Source of the DNA: Planctomycetota bacterium
Lineage (GTDB): Bacteria; Planctomycetota; J058
Reading direction: 5' to 3'
DNA length: 57,087 nt
Assembly: GCA_023954375.1 (NCBI GenBank)
Contig: JAMLIC010000058.1
Span: forward strand, 1 to 57,087
The position numbers and the translations under genes were made by a program. This document shows, one piece after another, positions 9,470 through 16,903 of the stretch. Every line of letters starts with the position of its first letter. Position 1 is the first letter of the stretch. The notes under the pieces were generated by a model that saw nothing but the letters and a program-made list of their open reading frames with translations, was not told the origin of the DNA and did not search any database.

Positions 9470-10565
9470 ACCAGCCACTCCCACCCGAGGGGGACACATG
9501 GCGCTCGTCCAGTTCGTCAACAGCAGCACCTTCTCTCTCAAGCCGCTCGTCCTCGAGATCGTCCATCATCTGCTCCATTTCCCAGTCTAGATCTTCAATC
9601 TCCCAGGCAAGCTCCTCGGCTTCAGTCTCCTCGGCGCGTGCAGCCTCGCAGAAGCCGAATGCCCCTAGCTCGCCCAGAATGACCACCCAGCCCGTCCAGC
9701 GAAGCCAACGAGGGAGGGAGGGGCGAGCTGCACCCGCTGCGCGCAACGCTGCGTCGCGAGCGGCCATTGCCCGTCCTGTCTCCAGTAGAGTCTGGCCAAG
9801 CCGTACTCCGGTACGGTGCCTTCGCCAAAGGAGCTTGACCCCCTCAACGAACTCGTCGACAAATTCTGTGGCAACACTGTGGCACACTCCAGACCGCCGC
9901 AGTGCCTCCATGAGGTAGCGACGGTAATGTGACCATGCCCGCCGCAGGTGCTGGCCAAGGGAACGATTGAAGAACTCCTGGCGGGCTCGACTGTTCAACA
10001 CGCGTTCGCCGTACTTGGCCTCCACAGCGTCCCACGCCCTTGTATGGGCTCTTCCAATCTCAGCTTCCAGTAGACCGTCGATCCCTTGAACGATGGGACC
10101 AAGTGGTGGCAGTGGCGAGGTCAGGCCAGTGGGGTCCACTCGGTTTACTGGGTTGTTCCCGCAGTAGCTCTGCCCATTCCCGCTCTGCGCCGGATCCCCC
10201 CACAGCCCCAGCGGATCCCGACTGACAAACCTCCCCGCCTGGGGGTCGTAGTACCTGAGCCGATAGTAGTAGAGCCCGCTCCCCTCTTCAAAGTCCCACC
10301 GGCGGCCCGTGAACATGAACGGCTGCTGGACCTGGGTCGTCGCGACCTCTTGGCCGTTCTTGTCGAAGATCCGCGGCGCGCCGTAGGCGCTGTAGCGGTA
10401 GCTCTCCTTGACGCTCCCGGACCCGTCGGTGACGGCGACGACCGACCCGAGCGAGTTATGGTGGTATCAAAGGTCCACCAGTTCGCTCGTGTTGCTGTTG
10501 CCGTTGATGTCGGCGGCGTCGGGCAGCGTCGCTCGCAGCACCTCGTCGAGCCCCTCGCCGTGCGG
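9468..10565 (-). pseudogene. 5'-truncated RHS/YD-repeat gene tip with variable C-terminal domain
   Basis: Reading on the minus strand from about 10565, a typical RHS core ending is visible: GLDEVL, then YHHNSLGSVVAVTD, YSAYG, FTGRRWD, GLYYYRLRYYDPQAGRFVSRDP and NPVNRVDPTG. The frame is interrupted by TGA at 10467-10469 just before YHHNSLGS, where a Tyr or Trp is expected. No YD repeats, secretion domain or signal remain upstream. An intact 282-residue frame starts at the ATG at 10316. After the VDPTG boundary comes a variable C-terminus of about 215 residues: a helical region, a hydrophobic segment near WTGWVVILGELGAFGF, and a Glu/Asp-rich tail. In polymorphic toxin systems this tip is the toxin. 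I cannot assign a toxin class. It may be an orphan tip or a degraded gene. Confidence 0.75.
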
Positions 10566-10702
10566 CCACGGTCCGGGTCCTGACCTCAATCTCGGGCCTC
10601 CGCGTGGACGCGAACGTCGCCGATCGTTCCGCGCTGCACGGCGCCTGGCGGGCTGCGGTGGGCGCGACGGAGTAGGGCTGGCAGCGAGTCCGGGAGGTTC
10701 CC

Positions 10703-11236
10703 ATGACGAGGCGGCTGGTTCGCAAGTGGAAGGTGAAGTCCGCCGCGTGGGCTGGCGTGACGGCCGTGCTGGTGACCGCGCCCCTCTCGTACTTGCTCGT
10801 CCGGTCGACGGACGATCGGGCGGCGCCTCCCGGGGGGGCGGTGCGCACGCATCAGCGCTCCGGCGAGACGCCGGACGTGGGCCCACACGCGACGCCGCAC
10901 GCCCCTGCTCCGCGGGTCGGGCCCGCGCCGGCCAGAGAGCCTGTGGACCTGGCGACGCTGGAGCGCGTGGCGCGCTCGAAGGAGGCCGGCGTCGGGGATC
11001 GCGCCCGCGCCGTGGCGCTCGTCGGCACCGTCCCCGGGCCCGAGGCGCTGACGCTGTTGACGACCCTGGCGAACGAGGGACGGGAGGGCGAGGAGCCGAA
11101 CCTCGTCGCGCTCGCCGCGCTCAACGCGCTCTGGGCACGCGGTGAGCGTGACCTCGTGCGCGAGATCGCGGCGGGATCGCCCGATCCGGCGGTCAGGTCG
11201 AAGGCGCTGGCGCTCGCTCGGGCGAGAGGCCGGTGA
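10703..11236 (+). CDS. Small membrane-anchored protein with HEAT-like helices
   Basis: A 177-residue protein. A positively charged N-terminus (MTRRLVRKWKVK) precedes one transmembrane helix (about residues 14-35). A Pro/His/Ala-rich linker follows, then a C-terminal helical pair (about 85-177) with the ARAVALVGTV...VALAALNALW pattern of HEAT-type repeats. It is probably anchored in the cytoplasmic membrane with the helical domain on the outside. GGGAGG lies five bases before the ATG. Its 5' end faces the truncated RHS end, and nothing nearby gives a function. Confidence 0.65.
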   Translation: MTRRLVRKWKVKSAAWAGVTAVLVTAPLSYLLVRSTDDRAAPPGGAVRTHQRSGETPDVGPHATPHAPAPRVGPAPAREPVDLATLERVARSKEAGVGDRARAVALVGTVPGPEALTLLTTLANEGREGEEPNLVALAALNALWARGERDLVREIAAGSPDPAVRSKALALARARGR

Positions 11237-11362
11237 CGCGCCGCTGAGACGCTCGGGCGGCTGGTCCGCGACGTCGCGCGTCGACCTGCCGTTGCCAGCC
11301 AGCGAGATGGTGCTGGCGCGGCCGCCGGGGCAGTGGCCTGCCCACAGGGCGTTCAGGGTCCT

Positions 11363-12997
11363 TCAGCGGGCCGACAGCCGGGCCAGCGCGCCGACCGCCG
11401 ACACCTCCCAGAGCGGCAGCGCCTCGGCGCCGCGCGCCGCGCCCCGGTAGCGCTCGAGCGCGTCCGCGAGCGCCGCGGCGGTCAGCGGCGCGGCGGCCGT
11501 CAGGTCCTGCCACAGGCGCTGGCCGGGGTCGGAGGTGAAGCACGCCGCCAGGTCGTCCGAGGGCCGGTCGGGGTCGCGGACGCCGAGGAGCAGGGCCGAC
11601 GCCAGCGCCGGCGCCCACCCGGCGAGGTCCGCCGCCGCGAGCCGGGCCTCCCGCTCGGTCACCCTCGCGACGAGCGCGTCGAGCCGCACGCGCTCGCGGC
11701 CGACGAGCGCGTCGCCCTCGAGCCAGTGGTCCTGGTCGAGCTCGACCGGGAAGGCCACCCCGCCCCGGAGCACCCACCAGACCGAGCACTGGGGCGAGCC
11801 GAGGACGACGTCGCCCGTGGCCGTGCGCGCGGCCTGGAGGAAGTAGGCGTGGTTCCCGCCGGGGGCCGGGACGAGGCGGAGCTCGACGCCGTCGCGGCGC
11901 GTGAGCCGGGCGTAGCCGGGGCGCCAGTCGCCGGTCAGCCACGCGCAGGCGGGGAGCTCGAGGCGCACGGCGTCGGGCCCCTGGTAGCCCGACCACCCCG
12001 CGCCGAGCGGCGGACCGTCGCCGAGGTCGTCGGGCCGCCCGCCGGGCCGCAACGCGATGCGGCGGACGATCGTCCGCCGCGTGAGGTCGACCAGCGCGAG
12101 GCGCGACCTGAACGTGTCGGCGACGAGGACCGTGTCGTCGGTCCACCACCCCGCGTGGTAGGGAAAGTTGAAGTGACCGGGCGCCCGGCCGTTGGCGCCG
12201 ACCGCGCGCCGCTGGGCGAGGTCGGGCCCCAGCACCGAGAGGCGCCCCGTGTGCGCGTCGCTGACGAGCAGCTCCTCGCCGCGCGCCGAGAGCGAGGTGG
12301 GCCACAGGTACTGGTCGCGCCCCCACCCGAGCTCGCCCCGGGCACGGACGAGCTCGCCGGCGAGGTCGAAGAGGAGGACCTGCCGGAAGGCCAGCGAGGT
12401 GACCGCGACCCGGTCGCCGAGGAAGGCCACCCCATGCGCCTCCCGCGTCTCGCGCCGCCAGAGGAGCTCGCCGTCCGCGCGGAAGAGGAGCAGGGCCCGC
12501 CCGTCGAAGTCGGCGACCGCCACCAGGGCGCCGTCCGCGCTCACGGCGACCCCCTCCGGCGAGCGCAGGGCCGGGTGGGAGAGCCGGCGCTCGAGCAAGG
12601 TCGACCTGCTCGCGAGGTCGACGCGGAGCGCGAGCACGTCCTGACCCTTGTAGTTGGCGACGAACACGAGCCCGCTCACGGCGTCGAAGGCGAGCGCCGT
12701 CGGGTTCCACGTGGTGACGCCGGGCGGCGGCGTCAGGCGGAAGGCCGCCAGCGTGTCGAGGTCGACCGCGGCCAGGTCGCTGTAGTTGCACACGAGGACG
12801 CTGCTCGTGGGCGGGAGGGCGCAGGCGCCGACCGGCTGCGCGAAGGGCGGCTCCCCCTCGGCCCAGGCCGCCAGCGCCGGGGCGCCGACGGCGAGCGGCG
12901 CCGGGGGCGCCGGCCGCGCGAGGTGCAGCCAGGCCGCCGCCCCGACCCCGAGGGCGACGGCCACGAGGGCGGCCCCCGCGCGACGACGCGCTGTCAC
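11363..12997 (-). CDS. Membrane-anchored NHL-type beta-propeller protein
   Basis: A 544-residue protein with an N-terminal signal-anchor helix (about residues 8-27). Repeated blades follow with NHL/six-bladed-propeller character, for example SPEGVAVSADGALVAVADFDGRA, EAHGVAFLGDRVAVTS and LLVSDAHTGRLSVLG, over about residues 60-340. The C-terminal 170 residues are less regular and resemble a second sensor-like lobe. It starts with GTG 10 bases after the stop of the deacetylase-family gene, so the two are probably one operon. NHL proteins bind ligands or other proteins extracellularly; no catalytic residues are evident. Confidence 0.7.
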   Translation of the reverse strand: MTARRRAGAALVAVALGVGAAAWLHLARPAPPAPLAVGAPALAAWAEGEPPFAQPVGACALPPTSSVLVCNYSDLAAVDLDTLAAFRLTPPPGVTTWNPTALAFDAVSGLVFVANYKGQDVLALRVDLASRSTLLERRLSHPALRSPEGVAVSADGALVAVADFDGRALLLFRADGELLWRRETREAHGVAFLGDRVAVTSLAFRQVLLFDLAGELVRARGELGWGRDQYLWPTSLSARGEELLVSDAHTGRLSVLGPDLAQRRAVGANGRAPGHFNFPYHAGWWTDDTVLVADTFRSRLALVDLTRRTIVRRIALRPGGRPDDLGDGPPLGAGWSGYQGPDAVRLELPACAWLTGDWRPGYARLTRRDGVELRLVPAPGGNHAYFLQAARTATGDVVLGSPQCSVWWVLRGGVAFPVELDQDHWLEGDALVGRERVRLDALVARVTEREARLAAADLAGWAPALASALLLGVRDPDRPSDDLAACFTSDPGQRLWQDLTAAAPLTAAALADALERYRGAARGAEALPLWEVSAVGALARLSAR

Positions 12998-13007
12998 CGC
13001 GGGGCGC

Positions 13008-13943
13008 CTACCGCCCCAGGCCGCCGACGAACGCGCGCGCGAGCTCGCCCAGGGCCTCGAGCGCGTAGCCGCCCTCGAGGGCCGCCACGACGCGCCCCTC
13101 GCACGCGTCGTCGGCCGTGGCGCGCAGGCGCTCGCCGATCCAGGCGTAGTGCTCGGGCCCGAGGCCGAGGCCGCCGATGGGGTCGTCGCGGTAGGCGTCG
13201 AAGCCGGCCGAGACGAGGAGGAGCTGCGGGCCGAAGCGGAGCGTCGCCTCGAGCACGCCGTCGAGGGCGTCCTTGTACCTCGCCGGCGGCGTGCTCCCGG
13301 GCAGCGGCACGTTCAGCGTGGCCCCCTTGCCGCGGCCGGCGCCGGTCTCGTCGGCGCCGCCGGTGCCCGGGTAGAAGCGCGCGCGGTGGAGCGAGGCGAC
13401 GAGCACCGCCCCGTCCTCCCAGAAGATCTCCTGCGTGCCGTTGCCGTGGTGGACGTCGACGTCCACGATCGCCACCCGCTCGAGGCCGTGGACGGCGCGC
13501 GCGCGCGCGGCCGCCACGGCGACGTTGTTGAAGAAGCAGAAGCCCATGGCCGCGGCCGGGCGCGCGTGGTGCCCCGGCGGGCGCACGACGGCGAAGGCAC
13601 GGCGCTCCACGGCGCCGGGGGGCGCGGTCAGCGCGGCGTCGGTCGCGCGGACGAGCGTGCCGGCGGCCTGGAGCGCCACCTGGAACGACCGCGGCGAGAG
13701 CCAGGTGTCGGGGTCGAGCGCCCCGCCGCCTTGCCGGGCCAGGCGCTCGAGGGCGCCCACGTAGCCCGGGTCATGGACGCGCACGACGTCGGCCACGTCG
13801 CCGCCGGTGGCGGCCTCGACGCGCGCGACCGCGGGGCAGTCGGCGAGCCCCGCGAGCACCGCGTCGAAGCGGTCGGGGCACTCGGGGTGGCCCTCGGGGG
13901 TCACGTGCTCGCGGAAGGCGCGGTCGGCGTGAACGACGAGCAT
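13008..13943 (-). CDS. Histone deacetylase-family amidohydrolase (acetylpolyamine/acetyllysine deacetylase-like)
   Basis: A 311-residue Zn-dependent deacetylase of the arginase-deacetylase fold. Visible signatures are HPECPDRFDAVL, RPPGHHA with the tandem catalytic histidines, FCFFNNVAVAA, VDVDVHHGNGTQ with two Zn ligands, SLHRARFYPGTG, SAGFDAYRDDP with the third Zn ligand, and the active-site Tyr in LEGGY. This is the usual size for bacterial HDAC-like enzymes, which deacetylate polyamines, lysine or acetoin-related substrates; the substrate here is unknown. A TACGCT hexamer ends seven bases before the ATG, suggesting a leaderless message. It is divergent from galE and followed by the NHL protein gene. 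Confidence 0.9.
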   Translation of the reverse strand: MLVVHADRAFREHVTPEGHPECPDRFDAVLAGLADCPAVARVEAATGGDVADVVRVHDPGYVGALERLARQGGGALDPDTWLSPRSFQVALQAAGTLVRATDAALTAPPGAVERRAFAVVRPPGHHARPAAAMGFCFFNNVAVAAARARAVHGLERVAIVDVDVHHGNGTQEIFWEDGAVLVASLHRARFYPGTGGADETGAGRGKGATLNVPLPGSTPPARYKDALDGVLEATLRFGPQLLLVSAGFDAYRDDPIGGLGLGPEHYAWIGERLRATADDACEGRVVAALEGGYALEALGELARAFVGGLGR

Positions 13944-13950
13944 TCGGGAC

Positions 13951-13956
13951 AGCGTA
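13951..13956 (-). promoter_or_regulatory. Probable -10 element (TACGCT) of the deacetylase-family gene
   Basis: TACGCT on the minus strand ends seven bases before the ATG, so initiation at the usual distance would begin at or next to the start codon. No clear -35 hexamer is seen. Confidence 0.4.
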
Positions 13957-14041
13957 CCAGACGGGACGGCGGCGGGGGCGCGCTACTGCGACGGGACGGG
14001 GCGTGGAGGCGCGGGGGCGCCCCGCTTCCGCGAGGACGCTG

Positions 14042-14070
14042 GTGACACGGGTCCGGAACTTCGATACCTT
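14042..14070 (+). promoter_or_regulatory. Probable promoter of galE, apparently leaderless
   Basis: GTGACA (14042-14047, five of six bases matching TTGACA), a 17-base spacer, then TACCTT (14065-14070). Only seven bases separate the -10 from the ATG at 14078 and no Shine-Dalgarno is visible, so the transcript probably begins at the start codon. Confidence 0.5.
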
Positions 14071-14077
14071 CGACGCC

Positions 14078-15091
14078 ATGCGCGTGCTGGTCACCGGCGG
14101 TGCGGGCTACATCGGCAGCCACGTGGTGCGGGCGCTCCTCGAGGCGGGGCACGCCGTCGTCGTCATCGACGACCTGTCGACCGGCCACCGCGTCCTCGCC
14201 GAGCGCAACGGCGTGGCCCTGTACGAGGGCGACCTCGGCGACCGCGCCACGCTCGACCGGGCCCTCCCCGGCTGCGACGCCGTCGTGCACGTGGCCGGCA
14301 AGGCCCTCGTGCCCGAGAGCGTGCGCGACCCCGGGCCCTACTTCCGCGTCAACGCCGAGGCCGGGCGCGCGCTGCTCGAGGGCATGCTCGCGCACGGCGT
14401 GCGGCGGGTCGTGTTCTCGTCGACGTGCGCGGTCTACGGCGTCCCCGAGCGCCTGCCGATCGCCGAGGACGCGCCGACGCGCCCGCTCTCGCCCTACGGG
14501 GCCTCGAAGCTGGCGTTCGAGCACGTGCTCGACGCCTACGGCCGCGCCTTCGGCGTGCTGCCGCTGGCGCTCCGCTACTTCAACGTCGCCGGCGCGCACG
14601 CGAAGGGCGACCTCGGCGAGTGGCACGACCCCGAGACGCACCTGCTCCCGAACGTCCTGCGCGCGGCCCACGGCGGCGACCCGCTCGACCTGTTCGGCGG
14701 CGACTACCCGACGCGCGACGGGACGGCGGAGCGCGACTACATCCACGTCGAGGACCTCGCGCGCGCGCACGTCGTCGCCGTCGAGCGCCTCGACGACCTG
14801 GGCCCCCTCGACCGCCGCCACGCCGGCCTGGCCCTGAACCTGGGGCGCGGGCGCGGCGCGACCGTGCTCGAGGTGGTGCGCGCGGTCGAGGACGTGACCG
14901 GCCGCCCGGTCCCGCGGCGCGAGCGCCCGCGGCGCCCCGGCGACCCGGCGGCCCTCGTGGCCGACCCGGCGCGCGCGCGCGAGGTCCTGGGCTTCCAGAC
15001 ACGTCACGACCTGCGGGCCATGGTCGAGTCGGCCCTGCGGTTCATGGAGACGAGCGGACGGCAGCACCCCGGGAGGTCGGCATCGGCATGA
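14078..15091 (+). CDS. galE: UDP-glucose 4-epimerase
   Basis: A 337-residue extended SDR enzyme that interconverts UDP-glucose and UDP-galactose with bound NAD. Motifs are the NAD-binding GGAGYIGSH at residues 7-15, DDLSTGH, FSSTCAVYG with the catalytic Ser/Thr, and SPYGASKLAFE with the YxxxK pair. RDYIHVEDLA and the C-terminal LNLGRGRGATVLEVV complete the GalE pattern. I chose the ATG whose product begins MRVLVTGG; the frame is open further upstream but without homology. The stop overlaps the next start in ATGA, so the 79-residue gene is coupled to it. It supplies nucleotide sugar for envelope polysaccharide. Confidence 0.93.
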   Translation: MRVLVTGGAGYIGSHVVRALLEAGHAVVVIDDLSTGHRVLAERNGVALYEGDLGDRATLDRALPGCDAVVHVAGKALVPESVRDPGPYFRVNAEAGRALLEGMLAHGVRRVVFSSTCAVYGVPERLPIAEDAPTRPLSPYGASKLAFEHVLDAYGRAFGVLPLALRYFNVAGAHAKGDLGEWHDPETHLLPNVLRAAHGGDPLDLFGGDYPTRDGTAERDYIHVEDLARAHVVAVERLDDLGPLDRRHAGLALNLGRGRGATVLEVVRAVEDVTGRPVPRRERPRRPGDPAALVADPARAREVLGFQTRHDLRAMVESALRFMETSGRQHPGRSASA

Positions 15092-15327
15092 ACAGGACGC
15101 GCAAGCTGCTCTTCGGCGAGGCGATCGTCGCCGCGGGCCACGTCGAACGCGACATCGTCGAGCGGGCGCTCGAGATCCAGCGCCAGCGCGACGCGATCGG
15201 CGAGAGCCACAAGCTCCTCGGGCTCATCATGCTCGAGATGGGCGCGATCTCGAACGAGCAGCTCATCGCCACGCTGAAGTACATGCAGCGGACGTCCCGC
15301 AGCGTGCCCAAGGTGACGGGGAGCTGA
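15088..15327 (+). CDS. Small MshEN/GspE-N-like domain protein
   Basis: A 79-residue protein whose start overlaps the galE stop (ATGA); GGGAGG lies upstream inside galE. Its sequence has the two-helix pattern of the N-terminal domain of type II secretion/type IV pilus ATPases: FGEAIVAAGHV...VERALEIQ, then LGLIMLEMGAISNEQLIATL. In those ATPases the domain binds partners or c-di-GMP; as a stand-alone protein it has no assigned function. Translational coupling to galE suggests a link with envelope sugar metabolism, which is inference. Confidence 0.65.
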   Translation: MNRTRKLLFGEAIVAAGHVERDIVERALEIQRQRDAIGESHKLLGLIMLEMGAISNEQLIATLKYMQRTSRSVPKVTGS

Positions 15328-15331
15328 GGGT

Positions 15332-15402
15332 CCTGCGCCGTATGAACCACGGAGGACACGGAGACCTCTCGAGTTCTCCTCCGTGCGCTCCGTGGGCGCA
15401 GG
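15332..15402. terminator. Long imperfect hairpin, probable terminator
   Basis: The left arm CCTGCGC, an eight-base bulge, CCACGGAG, two mismatched bases and CACGGAG pair with CTCCGTGCGCTCCGTGG and GCGCAGG on the right. It begins four bases after the 79-residue gene and ends 43 bases before the next gene. No U tract follows. The CCACGGAGGACACGGAG core is, from memory, a frequent dispersed hairpin in Planctomycetota and related genomes, so it may be a mobile repeat used as a terminator. Confidence 0.6.
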
Positions 15403-15444
15403 CGCCCTTGACACTTCTCACCTTGCACTTAGCATTCCCCGGTC

Positions 15445-16818
15445 ATGGCCCACCCACGCCGTGAGCTGCTCGTCGCGCTCCCGATCGTCGCCTCGCTGGC
15501 GATCGGCTGCGCCGGGGCGCCGCGCGCGGACGAGGGCCGCGGGGGCGACCCGCACGTCGAGTGCGACGCGCGCCTGGCCGAGGCGACCGCGAAGCAGACC
15601 GCCGACCGGGAGCGCCTCGAGCGCGAGGCGCGGACGGCCCGCGAGGAGGCCGACCTCCTGCGCCGCGACCTCCAGCGCCGCCACGAGGAGGTCGTCGCCG
15701 CGCGCGAGCGCACCGCCGCCCAGGAGGAGGCGCTCGAGGCGGCCCTCGAGGCCGTGCGCCGCGGCCAGGAGGAGCTGGCCGCCCTGCGCGAGCGCGGGGC
15801 CGACAGCGAGGTCGCCGCGGCGGCGGAGCTCCTGCGGCAGAAGGACGAGCAGCTGCGCCTCCTGCGCCTGCGCCTGGCCGAGGCGCAGGGCGGGGAGCTG
15901 ACGCCGCTCCCCGACAACGGCAGCGTGCGGCTCGCCAGCATGGACCTCGAGGTCCCGGTGGCCACCGTCGACGGCGAGCCGTTCTCGCGCCGCGAGTTCT
16001 GCGAGTACCTCTACCGCGACCTGGGCACCCCTGGGCTGCTCGAGCTGTTCGTCAACCGGGCGCTCGTCGTCCGGGAGGCCCGCCGCCGCGGCATCGCCGT
16101 CAACGACGTCGACTGCGCCGTGTGGGTCGAGGAGCAGCGCGTCCAGCACGTGCGCGAGGCGGGCACGCTCGAGGCGTTCAAGAAGAAGATCTCCGAGGCC
16201 GGCTACGACGAGGAGGCCTGGGCGGCGCGGCTGCGCTTCCAGGCGCGCCCGACGCTCCTCCTGCGCCGGCTCGTCGAGCTCGAGCGCACGACCCCCGAGG
16301 GGCGCGAGGCCTTCGAGGCCCGGCTCCGCGAGGAGTACCAGCGCACCTACAGCGAGCGGGTGCGCGCCGGGCACATCTTCATCCGCGCCGAGCGCGACGC
16401 GACCGAGGCCGAGGTCGAGGCGGCCCACCGGAAGGCCCAGGCCGCGGCCGACCAGGTCCGCCGCGGCGTGCCCTTCGCCGACGTCGCCCGCCGCTTCTCC
16501 GAGGACGCGCAGACGCGCAACCTCGGCGGCACGCTCGGCACGTTCGACCGCGGCCGCTTCGCCAAGACGCCCGAGCTGAACACGGCGCTGTTCACCCTGC
16601 CGGTCGGCGAGGTCTCGCAGCCGGTCCGCACGCCGCTCGGCTTCCACGTGGTCCTGGTCGAGGACCGCACCCCGCCCGCCCGCCCGTTCGACGAGGCCGT
16701 GAAGCGGGAGCTGGCCAACCGGCTGAGCAAGCAGCCGCCCTCCGACGCGGAGATGGAGGCGCTCGTCGGGCGCCTCCGCGCCCGCGCCCACGTCGTCCGC
16801 ACCCTCACCTTCGACTAG
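15445..16818 (+). CDS. Parvulin-type peptidyl-prolyl isomerase lipoprotein
   Basis: A 457-residue periplasmic foldase, probably lipid-anchored: the signal sequence ends LAIGC with Cys22 as the lipidation site. Residues 45-150 are a charged coiled coil. A SurA_N-like helical region (about 165-300) contains REFCEYLYRDLG. The PpiC rotamase domain (about 300-420) has GHIFIRAERD, FADVARRFSEDAQTRNLGG, LGTFDRGRFAKTPEL, VGEVSQPVRTPLGFHVVLV. PPIases of this class help outer-membrane and secreted proteins fold. The larger PPIase gene follows 85 bases downstream on the same strand. Confidence 0.85.
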   Translation: MAHPRRELLVALPIVASLAIGCAGAPRADEGRGGDPHVECDARLAEATAKQTADRERLEREARTAREEADLLRRDLQRRHEEVVAARERTAAQEEALEAALEAVRRGQEELAALRERGADSEVAAAAELLRQKDEQLRLLRLRLAEAQGGELTPLPDNGSVRLASMDLEVPVATVDGEPFSRREFCEYLYRDLGTPGLLELFVNRALVVREARRRGIAVNDVDCAVWVEEQRVQHVREAGTLEAFKKKISEAGYDEEAWAARLRFQARPTLLLRRLVELERTTPEGREAFEARLREEYQRTYSERVRAGHIFIRAERDATEAEVEAAHRKAQAAADQVRRGVPFADVARRFSEDAQTRNLGGTLGTFDRGRFAKTPELNTALFTLPVGEVSQPVRTPLGFHVVLVEDRTPPARPFDEAVKRELANRLSKQPPSDAEMEALVGRLRARAHVVRTLTFD

Positions 16819-16852
16819 ACCCCCTACGGCTCGCGCGGATCGGGCGGACGGG

Positions 16853-16858
16853 TATCAT
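16853..16858 (+). promoter_or_regulatory. Probable -10 element (TATCAT) of the large foldase gene
   Basis: TATCAT lies 45 bases before the ATG at 16904. The same hexamer in the same local context (GGTATCAT) occurs before the gene at 48297. No clear -35 is visible. Confidence 0.35.
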
Positions 16859-16903
16859 CCCGCCCCCTCCCGACCCCCGCGTCGAGACTCGAGGTCCATC
16901 GTC

